64,000 bases of DNA from Lapidilactobacillus bayanensis (lineage in GTDB: Bacteria; Bacillota; Bacilli; Lactobacillales; Lactobacillaceae), in contig NZ_RHOX01000002.1 of assembly GCF_003946695.1 (NCBI RefSeq), positions 122,943-186,942 on the forward strand. Direction: 5' to 3'. Under the pieces are notes generated by a model. The model saw only the letters and a list, made by a program, of their open reading frames with translations. It ran no database searches and was not told the origin of the DNA. This document shows positions 1 to 8,151 of this stretch, piece after piece; positions within the stretch are counted from its first letter, which is position 1, and each line of letters starts with the position of its first letter. Made by a program: the position numbers and the translations under genes.

Positions 1-403
1 TTTCAGTTACCGTTAATTCAACCATGCTTGGCAACATAACGCCGATTACTTCTGCACCATAGAATTGAATTTGAACATTCGTATTTGGTAACAAGAATTT
101 CAATTCCTGTTCAATACTGTTCGTAGCAATTTCATATTGATCATAAGTTTCTAGATCCATGAAATAAGCCAATTCATCCTGCGTATAAAGATATTGCGCT
201 TGTTTCAAATCGATAATTGCTAATTCGATTTTTTCACTCGGACGCATCGTTGTTTGTACAGTAGAACCTGCCCGAACATCGTATAATTTCATTTGCATAA
301 CGGTATTGCCTTTGCCGGGTTTATGATGATTACTCTCCAAAACCTTGATCAACTTGCCATCCTTAATAAACGTCATACCAGCTTTTAACCCAATTGCTTC
401 CAA
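1..403 (-). CDS. efp: Translation elongation factor P, 5' part (runs off the window)
   Basis: EF-P binds the ribosome next to the P site and relieves stalling at polyproline. About 134 N-terminal residues are visible out of the usual 185 or so; the C-terminal domain lies beyond base 1. The KOW-like N-terminal domain has the tip loop KPGKG near residues 28-32, with the loop lysine at 31. The start is a TTG at 401-403 with AAAGGAG eight bases upstream. The opening ([12 protein letters not shown]) and the HHKPGKGNT loop resemble the second EF-P paralogue found in many lactobacilli, so another efp may exist elsewhere; that is inference. Nothing in the visible part looks broken. Confidence 0.9.
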   Translation of the reverse strand, partial: MEAIGLKAGMTFIKDGKLIKVLESNHHKPGKGNTVMQMKLYDVRAGSTVQTTMRPSEKIELAIIDLKQAQYLYTQDELAYFMDLETYDQYEIATNSIEQELKFLLPNTNVQIQFYGAEVIGVMLPSMVELTVTE

Positions 404-601
404 AAGTATCGCTCCTTTTAATCACTTATTTATCTGCGTACAAAATAATCTTTCGTTCAAATCACCGATTAGTTCTTACTTTTACTAATTTTCAATTATT
501 TTTAAACGCTATCAATTGTCATTGTAACATATAATGTAAGTGGAACCTATTAACTCATAATAACCGTAATTGGTAATATGTTTTAGACAAAATTGTCAGA
601 A

Positions 602-1774
602 TTATAATTTTACCTTTTTAGAATCAGAGCTCGCAAAAATTAGCGCGAATACTGCAATTAAAACCGCACAGAAGATAAACAAAATTGGATACGAGAACGA
701 CTCAATGATCAATGCACCAATTAAAGGTCCGATTGCACGACCGGCAGAAGCAGCAATTGTCACCATGCCTTGATAACGCCCCTTCTCTTTGAAAGACGCC
801 CGTTCATTAACAAAAGTGGAAACCGCGGGAAATGCAATAATTTCACCAATTGTCAATACTGCCATGCCTAAAACAAACCAGGAAAACTGATGTGCAAAAA
901 TCAAAATTAGAAATGAACTGCAGAAAAAGGCAAATCCTGTATATAAACGACCTCTTAAATGTTGCAAGAGATAATCATCGAAATGGGTCAATAACGGCTG
1001 CAATAACACAATTAAAACCGCATTGATCGTCCACAGGTGACTGTAAAGTTTAACATCCATCCCTAAGTGCAGCATATAGGCAGAAATATTACTTTGCCAC
1101 TGCTCATATGCAATCCATGCAACAAATAACGTTAGTAATAGTAATAGAATTGGCAATTTATCGCGAGTTTTTTGATGATCATCAGCAATAACTTTACTCT
1201 TACTAATATTTTGCTTGGCAGCATCCAAGTTATGAAACGTTATAGCGGCCATCATAAAAAAAGCGACAAACATGCTAAAAGCAATTGCAAAAATATATTC
1301 GATACCCAAAGGTAAAATATAACCAACAATTAAAGAACCAAATACCAATCCCAGGTTACTAGTAAAATAGAGAACATTAAAAACATAACTAGGTTGTTTA
1401 CTGCGAATTAAAGTCGCAATGGAATTAATACATGTCGCTACCACGCCGTTGCCCAGACCCAATAGCACTAACAAAACAGCATAGATTGGCCAGCCATGCC
1501 AAAAAATTAATAGTCCAGCTGAGACAGTCGCAGTAAAAATACCAATTAGAATTGTCGGGTATGGTTTCCAGTTGTCAAACAACCAACCGCCCAAATAATT
1601 CCCGATAATTGTAAAAACTGAATTAATCAACAAAACAATCCCCGCAATTGTTAATGTTTCATGTAAATACTCATGCATATAAATTGTTGTCAATGGCCAA
1701 ATAAAACTAATACCTGTGTTGGTAATCAATGAACCTAAAAAGAGCCATTTTAACTTAATCGGATCTCGTCGCAA
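602..1774 (-). CDS. MFS transporter, drug-efflux-like
   Basis: A 390-residue integral membrane protein with about 12 hydrophobic segments, the standard major facilitator length. A glycine-rich stretch (LGGWLFDNWKPYP, residues about 60-72) sits at the usual 2-3 loop position of the family signature, and a long hydrophilic central loop near 190-210 divides the halves. The general form suits proton-driven multidrug efflux, but no substrate can be read. Start is TTG at 1772-1774 behind GAGGGAG. It is monocistronic, with about 330 bases separating it from the upstream dps gene. Confidence 0.75.
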   Translation of the reverse strand: MRRDPIKLKWLFLGSLITNTGISFIWPLTTIYMHEYLHETLTIAGIVLLINSVFTIIGNYLGGWLFDNWKPYPTILIGIFTATVSAGLLIFWHGWPIYAVLLVLLGLGNGVVATCINSIATLIRSKQPSYVFNVLYFTSNLGLVFGSLIVGYILPLGIEYIFAIAFSMFVAFFMMAAITFHNLDAAKQNISKSKVIADDHQKTRDKLPILLLLLTLFVAWIAYEQWQSNISAYMLHLGMDVKLYSHLWTINAVLIVLLQPLLTHFDDYLLQHLRGRLYTGFAFFCSSFLILIFAHQFSWFVLGMAVLTIGEIIAFPAVSTFVNERASFKEKGRYQGMVTIAASAGRAIGPLIGALIIESFSYPILFIFCAVLIAVFALIFASSDSKKVKL

Positions 1775-1947
1775 CCTGTTACACTCTCCCTCATGAAATC
1801 TTATAATCTAGCCTATCACGAGTAGTAGTATAAAAGCAACCCCTTTTTACGACGTATATAACATTCATTGTCCCCTTAACAAACATTTAGTTGCTAGCCA
1901 TATTTAACTTTTCCTTTAACAAGTGCCGCATAGCGACGTTATAAACA

Positions 1948-1994
1948 AAAAATAACAGGAACTAGGATTTCTGTCCTTGTTCCTGTTATTTTTA
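1948..1994 (-). terminator. Intrinsic terminator after the dps gene
   Basis: Near-perfect inverted repeat: AAAAATAACAGGAAC at 1948-1962 pairs with GTTCCTGTTATTTTT at 1979-1993, flanked by A/T tracts on both sides. It lies downstream of the dps-like gene on the minus strand. Confidence 0.75.
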
Positions 1995-2104
1995 TTGTTG
2001 TGAACTAAAGGTCCAAGCATCAATGTCGTAACTAGCAATGCCATTCACCAAAAATCTTAAGCGAACAGCACGTTTTGACTAATCAGCAGACCTGGTTTAA
2101 CTAT
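1992..2104 (-). pseudogene. Possible C-terminal gene remnant
   Basis: This lies between the dps-like gene and its terminator. Reading the minus strand gives a protein-like tail, AVRLRFLVNGIASYDIDAWT followed by a few residues, ending at a TAA at 1992-1994 and interrupted upstream by in-frame TAG and TAA codons. I do not recognise the family. The protein-like composition is the only evidence that it is a remnant; it may be chance. Confidence 0.3.
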
Positions 2105-2668
2105 TTAATCTTCGTCTTCGTCGTCATCATCGACTTCAACTAAATCTTCCCATGCCGTTTTACCTAGCTGTGCTTGTAACAATCGAGTTTGGTGGTTATT
2201 ATAGCCACGCAGTTTTGTCAAAAAGTCTGCTAAAACTGGTCGATTCTCTCGTTGCGCTAAGATAATAGCCCGATCAATAAACATGTTAGCCGTGGTAAAA
2301 TCATGAGCTGTTTCATTAACAATGGCACTTGCAGTTTGATATTTTAACCGTGGTTCTTCTGAGATCTTCGTATATTGCGTATACTCTGCAACAGTTGCTG
2401 GTGGTAATTCATTCTCATCGAGTAAAATTGTACCAAGTTCGTCTAATTGTTTGCGATTTTCTGCAATTAAATCTTGATAGAAACCTTGTAATGAAATAGC
2501 CTCTGAACCCTTTAAATACCATAATGCTTGATGAAGTTTAACATCAAAATACCAGAGATTAGCAACAATGTGACCACTCATTGCACCAGCTGTTGGTTTA
2601 TGATGATCAATGTCGGCCTGCTTTAATTCTGCTTGATATTTTGCTTCGATTTCTTTTGTATTTTCCAT
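2105..2668 (-). CDS. dps: Dps-like ferritin, stationary-phase DNA/iron protection protein
   Basis: Dps proteins form 12-subunit cages that oxidise and store ferrous iron and shield DNA from peroxide. The 187 residues form four predicted helices. The family segment around residues 45-80 (LHQALWYLKG, then FYQDLIAENRKQLDELG) retains H46, E70 and D76, but the second ferroxidase histidine of the usual LHxxHW pattern is replaced (ALW), so activity may be altered. The C-terminus is strongly acidic (DDDDEDED). The start is ATG at 2668 behind GGGAGGA rather than the upstream TTG at 2683. It lies 28 bases after the HMA gene and is probably cotranscribed from the FNR-like promoter at 2959-3000. Confidence 0.75.
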   Translation of the reverse strand: MENTKEIEAKYQAELKQADIDHHKPTAGAMSGHIVANLWYFDVKLHQALWYLKGSEAISLQGFYQDLIAENRKQLDELGTILLDENELPPATVAEYTQYTKISEEPRLKYQTASAIVNETAHDFTTANMFIDRAIILAQRENRPVLADFLTKLRGYNNHQTRLLQAQLGKTAWEDLVEVDDDDEDED

Positions 2669-2696
2669 GGAAAGTCCTCCCAAATAATTAATCGTT

Positions 2697-2930
2697 TTAT
2701 AAATCCTTAACTTTAACTTTTTCGACTTCGTAGCCTAACTTAGTAACAATGTCGCTTAATTTTTCAGCATTAGTTTGACTATCATCAATATCTGCTTTAA
2801 CTTTACCTGCGTTGAATAATACTTTGACTGTGCCAACACCAGGTTCAGCCTTAATTGCTGTTTCGATCTTTGTTAAACATGATGGGCAAGTTAGGGCATC
2901 TAATTGTAAAATTACTTTTTTATTCATCAT
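2697..2930 (-). CDS. Heavy-metal-associated (HMA) metallochaperone, CopZ-like
   Basis: A single 77-residue HMA domain of the kind that carries soft metal ions to a P1B-type ATPase. The metal site is the CxxC pair C15-P-S-C18 in the first loop (sequence LTCPSCL, slightly off the usual GMTCxxC). Start is ATG at 2930 with AGAGG six bases upstream; an adjacent ATG at 2927 is also possible. It lies between the ATPase and the Dps-like protein on the same strand. Because the ATPase has no HMA domain of its own, this protein may supply that function in trans. Metal identity cannot be read. Confidence 0.8.
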   Translation of the reverse strand: MMNKKVILQLDALTCPSCLTKIETAIKAEPGVGTVKVLFNAGKVKADIDDSQTNAEKLSDIVTKLGYEVEKVKVKDL

Positions 2931-2958
2931 GAACAACCTCTTTTCATTTGATACTTAA

Positions 2959-3000
2959 AGTATAACTAATCTTCCGTTTTAAAAAATTGATTAATATCAA
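2959..3000 (-). promoter_or_regulatory. FNR/FLP-type box and promoter of the HMA-dps unit
   Basis: The palindrome TTGATTAATATCAA at 2987-3000 is an exact match to the FNR/CRP-superfamily consensus TTGAT-N4-ATCAA. On the minus strand it is followed by exactly 22 bases and a -10 hexamer TATACT (2964-2959). The box centre is therefore about 41.5 bases before the expected start, the classic class II activator position, and there is no good -35 hexamer. The same arrangement is found before the ATPase gene. Confidence 0.7.
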
Positions 3001-3054
3001 GTTTTGTTAAAATAAACTATTTTTCTTACTTTTTATTTTTAATACTAGTTTTAG

Positions 3055-4929
3055 TTACAACTCTTTACTTTTACCATAACTGATTAAGCGCATGGCATTA
3101 AAGATAACAACCAAGATACTAGCTTCATGTACAAACATACCACTTGCCATATAAATGAAGCCTGCAATTAGTCCAAGTAGTAAAAATGCGACAACGGAAA
3201 TGGCAATCACAATATTTTCTCGTGTATTTAAGACCGTCTTCTTGGCTAATTTATACGCATGAACTAAGGCACTAAAACTAGATTGCATTAAGACAACATC
3301 AGAGGTTTCAATCGCTACATCAGTTCCACTACCCATGGCAATACCAATGTCTGCCGTTGCTAATGAAGGACTGTCATTGATACCATCGCCAACAAAAGCC
3401 ACTTTTTGACCGGCCGCTTGGAATTCTTTGACGAAATTAACCTTTTGATCTGGCATCAGTTCAGCACGAACTTCATCGATTCCTAGTTGTTGGGCGACAT
3501 AATCTGCCGTTTTTTGATTATCACCAGTTAACATCACGAGATGCTTAGCCCCTGCTTGTTTTAACGCGGCTAAAGCAGCTGCGGCTTCTGGTCGAACTTC
3601 ATCAGAAATACCGAAGATTGCTGTCACAGCTTGATCAATTGCAACGATGACCACTGAACTGCCTTGCTCCTGTAACTTGGTTAAATCAACTTGTTGCTGT
3701 GCAGTCAACACGATCTCACTGGCAGTCATTAACTTAAGATTGCCCACTGCGATTCGCTGACCATTAATCTGAGCAATGATACCTTGCCCTTTAATCGTTT
3801 CACTATTATCAATTTTTAAATCATGATACTGCAGCTGTTGTGCTGTCGCGTATTGTTCAATCGCACGACCTAAGGGATGATCTGATAAACTTTCCACTTT
3901 AGCGGCCATCAATAATGTTGTGTTTAAAGTATCGTTATAGCTTTTAACTTCAGAAACCGATGTCGTACCCTTAGTTAACGTTCCAGTTTTATCAAAGACG
4001 AAAGTATCAATCCTAGCGAAAGTATCCATAACTTCGCCGCCTTTAATTAAAATACCCCGTTTTGCACCATTACCAATTCCTGCAACGTTAGAAACAGGCG
4101 CACCAATTACTAAAGCACCTGGGCATCCTAATACGAGAACCGTAATTGCTAATTTGAAATCACGAGAAAAAATAAAGACTAATAATGCAATGATCAAAAC
4201 CGCTGGCGTATAATATTGGGCAAAACGATCAATAAACTTTTCAGCATGAGATTTGGTATCCTGTGCATCTTCAACAAGTTCAACAATTTTTGCAAAAGTT
4301 GTATCATCACCAACTTTTGTCGCTTTGATCTTTAAAAAACCATTACTTAAAATGGTCCCTGAATACACTTTATCTGTCAATGTTTTGTTTACTGCACGTG
4401 ATTCGCCTGTCACTGCTGCTTCGTCAGCATAACCATTACCTTCAACGACAACGCCATCAACTGGAATTGCTGCACCGGTTTTAACTAAGACAACATCATT
4501 GACGTCAACATCATCAACATCAACTTCTTCAATGCTACCATCTGCTTGAACTACTTCTGCTGTTGTTGGTGCCATTTCAGTTAAGGACTTAATTGACGCC
4601 CTCGTCTTTGATAATGTCTTTTGTTCTAGATAATTACCAAATAAGAATAAGAAAGTGACAACTGCTGACTCATTATATTCTCCAATAATAAAGGCACCAA
4701 TTACGGCAATCGTTACGAGTAGTTCAATACTGATTGTCTTAGCCCGTAAAGCTTGATACGCGTGCATAGCAATTGGTATAACTGCGATTATTGAAGCTAC
4801 TGCCAAACTTACTTGATAAATCAAATTATTTCCCAGGAAATATTTACTGAGGTAACCCAAAACAATCAGTGCTGCTGTTGCTCCGGTAATTTGATTTGTG
4901 TGCTTTTGAATAAATAATTGAAATTTCAT
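3055..4929 (-). CDS. P1B-type heavy-metal-translocating ATPase with a CPG motif
   Basis: A 624-residue metal pump. The actuator loop TGES is at 174-177, the phosphorylated aspartate D313 lies in DKTGT, the HP motif SDHPLG is at 349-354, TGDN at 468-471 and GDGIND at 514-519. The transmembrane metal motif at 269-271 reads CPG (GCPGALVIGAP) instead of the CPC, CPH or SPC of the well-described subclasses. No N-terminal HMA domain or His-rich tail is present. It is the first gene of a metal cluster followed by the HMA chaperone and Dps-like protein, suggesting efflux plus intracellular sequestration of the same or related metals. ATG start at 4929. Confidence 0.88.
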   Translation of the reverse strand: MKFQLFIQKHTNQITGATAALIVLGYLSKYFLGNNLIYQVSLAVASIIAVIPIAMHAYQALRAKTISIELLVTIAVIGAFIIGEYNESAVVTFLFLFGNYLEQKTLSKTRASIKSLTEMAPTTAEVVQADGSIEEVDVDDVDVNDVVLVKTGAAIPVDGVVVEGNGYADEAAVTGESRAVNKTLTDKVYSGTILSNGFLKIKATKVGDDTTFAKIVELVEDAQDTKSHAEKFIDRFAQYYTPAVLIIALLVFIFSRDFKLAITVLVLGCPGALVIGAPVSNVAGIGNGAKRGILIKGGEVMDTFARIDTFVFDKTGTLTKGTTSVSEVKSYNDTLNTTLLMAAKVESLSDHPLGRAIEQYATAQQLQYHDLKIDNSETIKGQGIIAQINGQRIAVGNLKLMTASEIVLTAQQQVDLTKLQEQGSSVVIVAIDQAVTAIFGISDEVRPEAAAALAALKQAGAKHLVMLTGDNQKTADYVAQQLGIDEVRAELMPDQKVNFVKEFQAAGQKVAFVGDGINDSPSLATADIGIAMGSGTDVAIETSDVVLMQSSFSALVHAYKLAKKTVLNTRENIVIAISVVAFLLLGLIAGFIYMASGMFVHEASILVVIFNAMRLISYGKSKEL

Positions 4930-4961
4930 CTATGTCTACTCCCTTTCGACTTGATGATTTA

Positions 4962-5003
4962 AGTGTACCTGCTAGCAACATAGAATAACTTGACGTAGAT
5001 CAA
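4962..5003 (-). promoter_or_regulatory. FNR/FLP-type box and promoter of the P-type ATPase
   Basis: TTGACGTAGATCAA at 4990-5003 matches TTGAT-N4-ATCAA with one base different. Downstream on the minus strand come exactly 22 bases and then TACACT (4967-4962) as -10. Box sequence, spacing and missing -35 copy the arrangement at 2959-3000, so one activator probably controls both units. The 310 bases between this box and the next gene show nothing else except A/T-rich sequence. Confidence 0.65.
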
Positions 5004-5328
5004 CTTTCTGAAATATCTTTAAAAAATTATGTCGAATATTTTTTTGATGCAACTTACTAATAAGGGTATGTCGGAAAATCAAAAAATATTCGTTACTGTA
5101 GAAAGTTTACTTATCTTTTGGAGATTAGTTGCCTATTTCCCTAAATCTTCTTAATGATAAACACTAAAATCTCATTAATCGAATTGATTTATCGACTTCT
5201 TGACAACACCTAATTGATTACAATTTAATTGATAAAGCTTACCGTGACAATTACCAAGGCGTTTTTAATGCTACTTTTTTCTGGAGGCCTTATAATGAAC
5301 TTGTAAATAATTAATGGAGGTAACTATT

Positions 5329-5553
5329 ATGGCTGATAAAAATATTCAAACTGAACCAGAAATTTTGAATTTACGAATGAATGCAGAGTTCGATTGGAGC
5401 GATGATAAAAACATTGTACGTGACGCAATTTGGAATCACATCATGGAAGCAAATGCTCACGACACAATCAAGACCGAAGAAGCCATGAAACCATTTCTAG
5501 ATTACACAGATACCCAAGTTCGTGACTGGGTCGAAAAGAACTTGAAAAACTAA
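5329..5553 (+). CDS. Small acidic protein of unknown function
   Basis: 74 residues, no signal peptide or membrane segment. It is acidic and predicted helical, with the motif FDWSDDKNIVRDAIWNHI in the middle and DTQVRDWVEKNL at the end. I do not recognise a family. ATG at 5329 follows GGAGG eight bases upstream, a clearer start than the longer frame at 5314. A TATAAT at 5291-5296 could serve as -10. The gene stands alone and is followed directly by a terminator hairpin, so it looks like a genuine small gene. Confidence 0.65.
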   Translation: MADKNIQTEPEILNLRMNAEFDWSDDKNIVRDAIWNHIMEANAHDTIKTEEAMKPFLDYTDTQVRDWVEKNLKN

Positions 5554-5564
5554 TTCATATTTTT

Positions 5565-5597
5565 AACAGAACTCATTATATTGGTGAGTTCTGTTTT
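5565..5597 (+). terminator. Intrinsic terminator of the small acidic protein gene
   Basis: AACAGAACTCA at 5565-5575 pairs with TGAGTTCTGTT at 5585-5595, followed by T residues. Confidence 0.8.
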
Positions 5598-5622
5598 TAT
5601 TTGCCATAACACTCAATAGCAC

Positions 5623-5667
5623 AAAAAAAGCCGTGAACAAAATTAATATTTTGTTCACGACTTTTTA
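5623..5667 (-). terminator. Intrinsic terminator facing the TIM-barrel-like gene
   Basis: A GTGAACAAAA...TTTTGTTCAC hairpin at 5633-5658, with an A tract on the left that reads as a T tract for minus-strand transcripts. It could act in both directions. Confidence 0.75.
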
Positions 5668-5686
5668 TTTAATCGGTTTAGAATAC

Positions 5687-6619
5687 TTAACGGTTGATCG
5701 AACGGGCCATACGACTAACAGCATGACGTTGACCACGAATCGTCTTGCTTAACGTAAAGATGTTTTCAACTGGTGCCATACCGCCATAACCTGCATCGCC
5801 GATATGCTGGATGTCAACACCACAAATTTTATTCCGAATACCTATATTTTCAATATATGACGTTGAACCACTTTCTTGACTAGTTCCGATGGTCGACATA
5901 ACCAAAGCATCAGCATCATGAGCGATTTTAACAATTTCAGTTAACTCACTGTCAGTAAATCCTGGCACTGTTCCTACTGCAGGTACTAAGATAACATCAG
6001 CGCCTGCAGCAATAAATTGCTGAACAATCTTTGGATTAACTAATGGTTCATTCACGCCAGCAGCATGCATTTTACCTGCAATAACTAAGCCGGAGAATTC
6101 TTTTTTAGCAACTTTAATATTTTTGACGATTTGCTCATTAGTCACTCCTGTACCGGGATTACCTGTTAATACGACGAAATTAAATCCTAATCGTTCTAAC
6201 TCGGCTAAAGTTTCTGGTGTTGCTGTTCTACCCCTTGCAATTTCTAAACGATCCTCTAACATATCGGCATCCGTATCAATTGGTTCTAGATTAACCCCGA
6301 TTGGTCGACCGACTAAACGCTGCAAATCTTTAATAATTCGACCATCATGACGTGGTTTAGCTGTTGCCATTGTTTCTTCACCAGCATATAACCCCATAAT
6401 AGTTGGGTTCATCACATCCATATCATTCAGAAGAATTAAATCTGCGCCGAAAGCAGCTGCAACTTCGGCATTGGTAATATCTTCACCTAATGGTTGACTC
6501 GTCACAACATCTTCACTGAGAATGACACGCCCCTCACTTGCTTTAATACTATCTTTTAGCTCAGCAGCTTTCATTGTTAAGATTTCACTCGTATTAGCGC
6601 TAATCAAACGTTTAACCAT
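5687..6619 (-). CDS. TIM-barrel-like protein, often labelled PEP phosphonomutase- or HAD-like
   Basis: 310 residues. Glycine-rich loops alternate with beta-strand-like hydrophobic stretches: ADLILLND, FNFVVLTGNPGTGVTN, ADVILVPAVGTVPGFTDSEL and GDAGYGGMAPVENIF. This fits a TIM barrel resembling the phosphoenolpyruvate mutase superfamily. I recall close relatives in lactobacilli and enterococci described under misleading HAD-hydrolase names; no reaction can be assigned. The start is ATG at 6619 with AGGAGG five bases upstream, not the longer frame at 6655. The gene is alone, 66 bases downstream of trhA on the same strand. Confidence 0.6.
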   Translation of the reverse strand: MVKRLISANTSEILTMKAAELKDSIKASEGRVILSEDVVTSQPLGEDITNAEVAAAFGADLILLNDMDVMNPTIMGLYAGEETMATAKPRHDGRIIKDLQRLVGRPIGVNLEPIDTDADMLEDRLEIARGRTATPETLAELERLGFNFVVLTGNPGTGVTNEQIVKNIKVAKKEFSGLVIAGKMHAAGVNEPLVNPKIVQQFIAAGADVILVPAVGTVPGFTDSELTEIVKIAHDADALVMSTIGTSQESGSTSYIENIGIRNKICGVDIQHIGDAGYGGMAPVENIFTLSKTIRGQRHAVSRMARSINR

Positions 6620-6685
6620 ATTTTCCTCCTTAGAATCTTCAGAAATTAACTCCATTGTAACCCATTACAACGATTTGAAAAACGA

Positions 6686-7351
6686 TTAAACATATAAATA
6701 CACTGAAAAGAACATTAGAATAGAACCGATCATCACAAAAATATGCCAAATTACATGAATATACTTAATCCCGCGCATACTGTAAAGCAATGCACCGAAG
6801 GTATAGGCGATACCACCAGCGATTAACAACCAAAGACCTGTTTGACCTATCGCCTTGGCTAACGGTTGCGATGCTAAAATAATCATCCAACCCATTAAGA
6901 CATACAAAATCGTTTCATAAAATTGTGGTGCATTTGTAAAAAGAATCTTCATCAAAATCCCAGCAATTGCTAACGCCCAAATAATACCGAAAATTGTCCA
7001 ACCATGCCAACCGCCAATCGCAACTAATGTGTAAGGCGTATAAGTTCCGGCAATTAAAATAAAGATTGAACTATGATCGAAGATTTGAAAAACATGTCGT
7101 GCTTTGGTAAAGAACAAACTATGATATAACATTGAAAACAGGTACAACAAAGCCATACAGGAGCCATAAATAGTAAAGGTGACAATTCGCAGTACATCAT
7201 GAGTTGCACTTGCTTTAACAACTAATAAAACCAATGCGGCTACCGCTAATAGGAAGCCCACACCGTGAGTGATTGCGGAAAAAACTTCATTTAACAATTG
7301 ATCATGATGTGTTGGATGAGCTGGTGATGTGAACAATTTTTTGATCGTCAT
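6686..7351 (-). CDS. trhA: TrhA/hemolysin III family membrane protein (PAQR fold)
   Basis: 221 residues with seven hydrophobic segments. Family landmarks are NEVFSAITHG (21-30), SMLYHS (73-78), FDHSSIFILIAGTYTP (91-106) and a late HVIWHIFV. The serine, aspartate and histidines in these motifs form the presumed zinc site of the PAQR-like fold. Bacterial members influence membrane-lipid homeostasis; true haemolysin activity is doubtful. Start is ATG at 7351. The upstream region carries a long palindrome at 7373-7410 that overlaps its putative promoter. Confidence 0.85.
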   Translation of the reverse strand: MTIKKLFTSPAHPTHHDQLLNEVFSAITHGVGFLLAVAALVLLVVKASATHDVLRIVTFTIYGSCMALLYLFSMLYHSLFFTKARHVFQIFDHSSIFILIAGTYTPYTLVAIGGWHGWTIFGIIWALAIAGILMKILFTNAPQFYETILYVLMGWMIILASQPLAKAIGQTGLWLLIAGGIAYTFGALLYSMRGIKYIHVIWHIFVMIGSILMFFSVYLYV

Positions 7352-7372
7352 AATAGTACCTCTCAGATTTAG

Positions 7373-7410
7373 TTAACTATATTATAGTACACAATACCAA
7401 ATATAGTTAA
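7373..7410 (-). promoter_or_regulatory. Inverted repeat and promoter upstream of trhA
   Basis: TTAACTATATT at 7373-7383 is the inverse of AATATAGTTAA at 7400-7410, with 16 bases between. On the minus strand TTAACT, an 18-base spacer and TATAAT (7386-7381) could form a promoter within the repeat, so it may be an operator. No cognate regulator is adjacent. Confidence 0.4.
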
Positions 7411-7465
7411 TGAAATGTTTATTACCTGGTTTTTAATATTAGATAATAGCTTAAAAACGTATTAT

Positions 7466-7494
7466 TTGCTTTTTTAAATATAATTTTGTAAAAT
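7466..7494 (+). promoter_or_regulatory. Promoter of the FMN reductase gene
   Basis: TTGCTT at 7466-7471, a 17-base spacer and TAAAAT at 7489-7494, 18 bases before the AAGGAGG ribosome binding site. Confidence 0.5.
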
Positions 7495-7528
7495 TTTACT
7501 TATAAATAGTAAGGAGGAACAAATTATT

Positions 7529-8086
7529 ATGACAAAAACAATTGGTTTATTAATTGGTAGTTTACGTAAAGGATCATTTACTCGCGCTATTGCCGAACAA
7601 ACTGCGGCTCTGCTACCTAGTGATTATACAGTAAAGGAAATTTCAATCGGTGACTTACCTCTGTACAATCAAGATTTTGACGATGAAGATCAAGTCCCTG
7701 AAGAGTGGCAAAGATTTCGTAATGAAATGAAAACTGTTGATGCTGTAATTTTTGCAACACCAGAATATAATCGTTCTGTTCCAGCCGTCTTAAAAAATGC
7801 CCTTGATATTGGCTCGCGTCCATATGGACAGAGCATTTGGGATAAAAAACCTGCAATTATTTTAAGTGTTTCTCCTGGTGCTATTGGCGGTTTTGGCGCA
7901 AACCATCATTTACGTCAGTCATTGACATTCTTGAATATGCCAATCGTACAACAGCCCGAGGTCTATATCAGTAATGTTACCAACATTCTTGATGAACAAT
8001 TAAAGATTTCTAATGATGGCACAGTTAAATTCTTACAAAGCGCTATGGATACATTTGTTGATTTAATTCAACGCTTTGATAAATAA
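7529..8086 (+). CDS. NADPH-dependent FMN reductase / azoreductase-like flavoprotein
   Basis: 185 residues with a flavodoxin-like fold. The FMN phosphate loop is GSLRKGSFTR (10-19) and the second signature is ATPEYNRSVPAVLKNALDIG (about 75-94), which contacts the isoalloxazine ring. Family members reduce quinones, azo dyes or chromate at the expense of NAD(P)H in the cytoplasm; the physiological substrate is not deducible. Start ATG at 7529 follows AAGGAGGAAC. The gene is monocistronic, closed by the hairpin at 8111-8142. Confidence 0.85.
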   Translation: MTKTIGLLIGSLRKGSFTRAIAEQTAALLPSDYTVKEISIGDLPLYNQDFDDEDQVPEEWQRFRNEMKTVDAVIFATPEYNRSVPAVLKNALDIGSRPYGQSIWDKKPAIILSVSPGAIGGFGANHHLRQSLTFLNMPIVQQPEVYISNVTNILDEQLKISNDGTVKFLQSAMDTFVDLIQRFDK

Positions 8087-8106
8087 TTAAATATTCACGC
8101 CAAGCA

Positions 8107-8142
8107 AAAAGACCACGATGAGATTTCGTCGTGGTCTTTTTT
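8107..8142. terminator. Bidirectional intrinsic terminator
   Basis: GACCACGA (8111-8118) and TCGTGGTC (8129-8136) form the stem, with A residues before and T residues after. It separates the convergent FMN reductase and peptide-binding protein genes. Confidence 0.8.
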
Positions 8143-8151
8143 GCTCTAATT

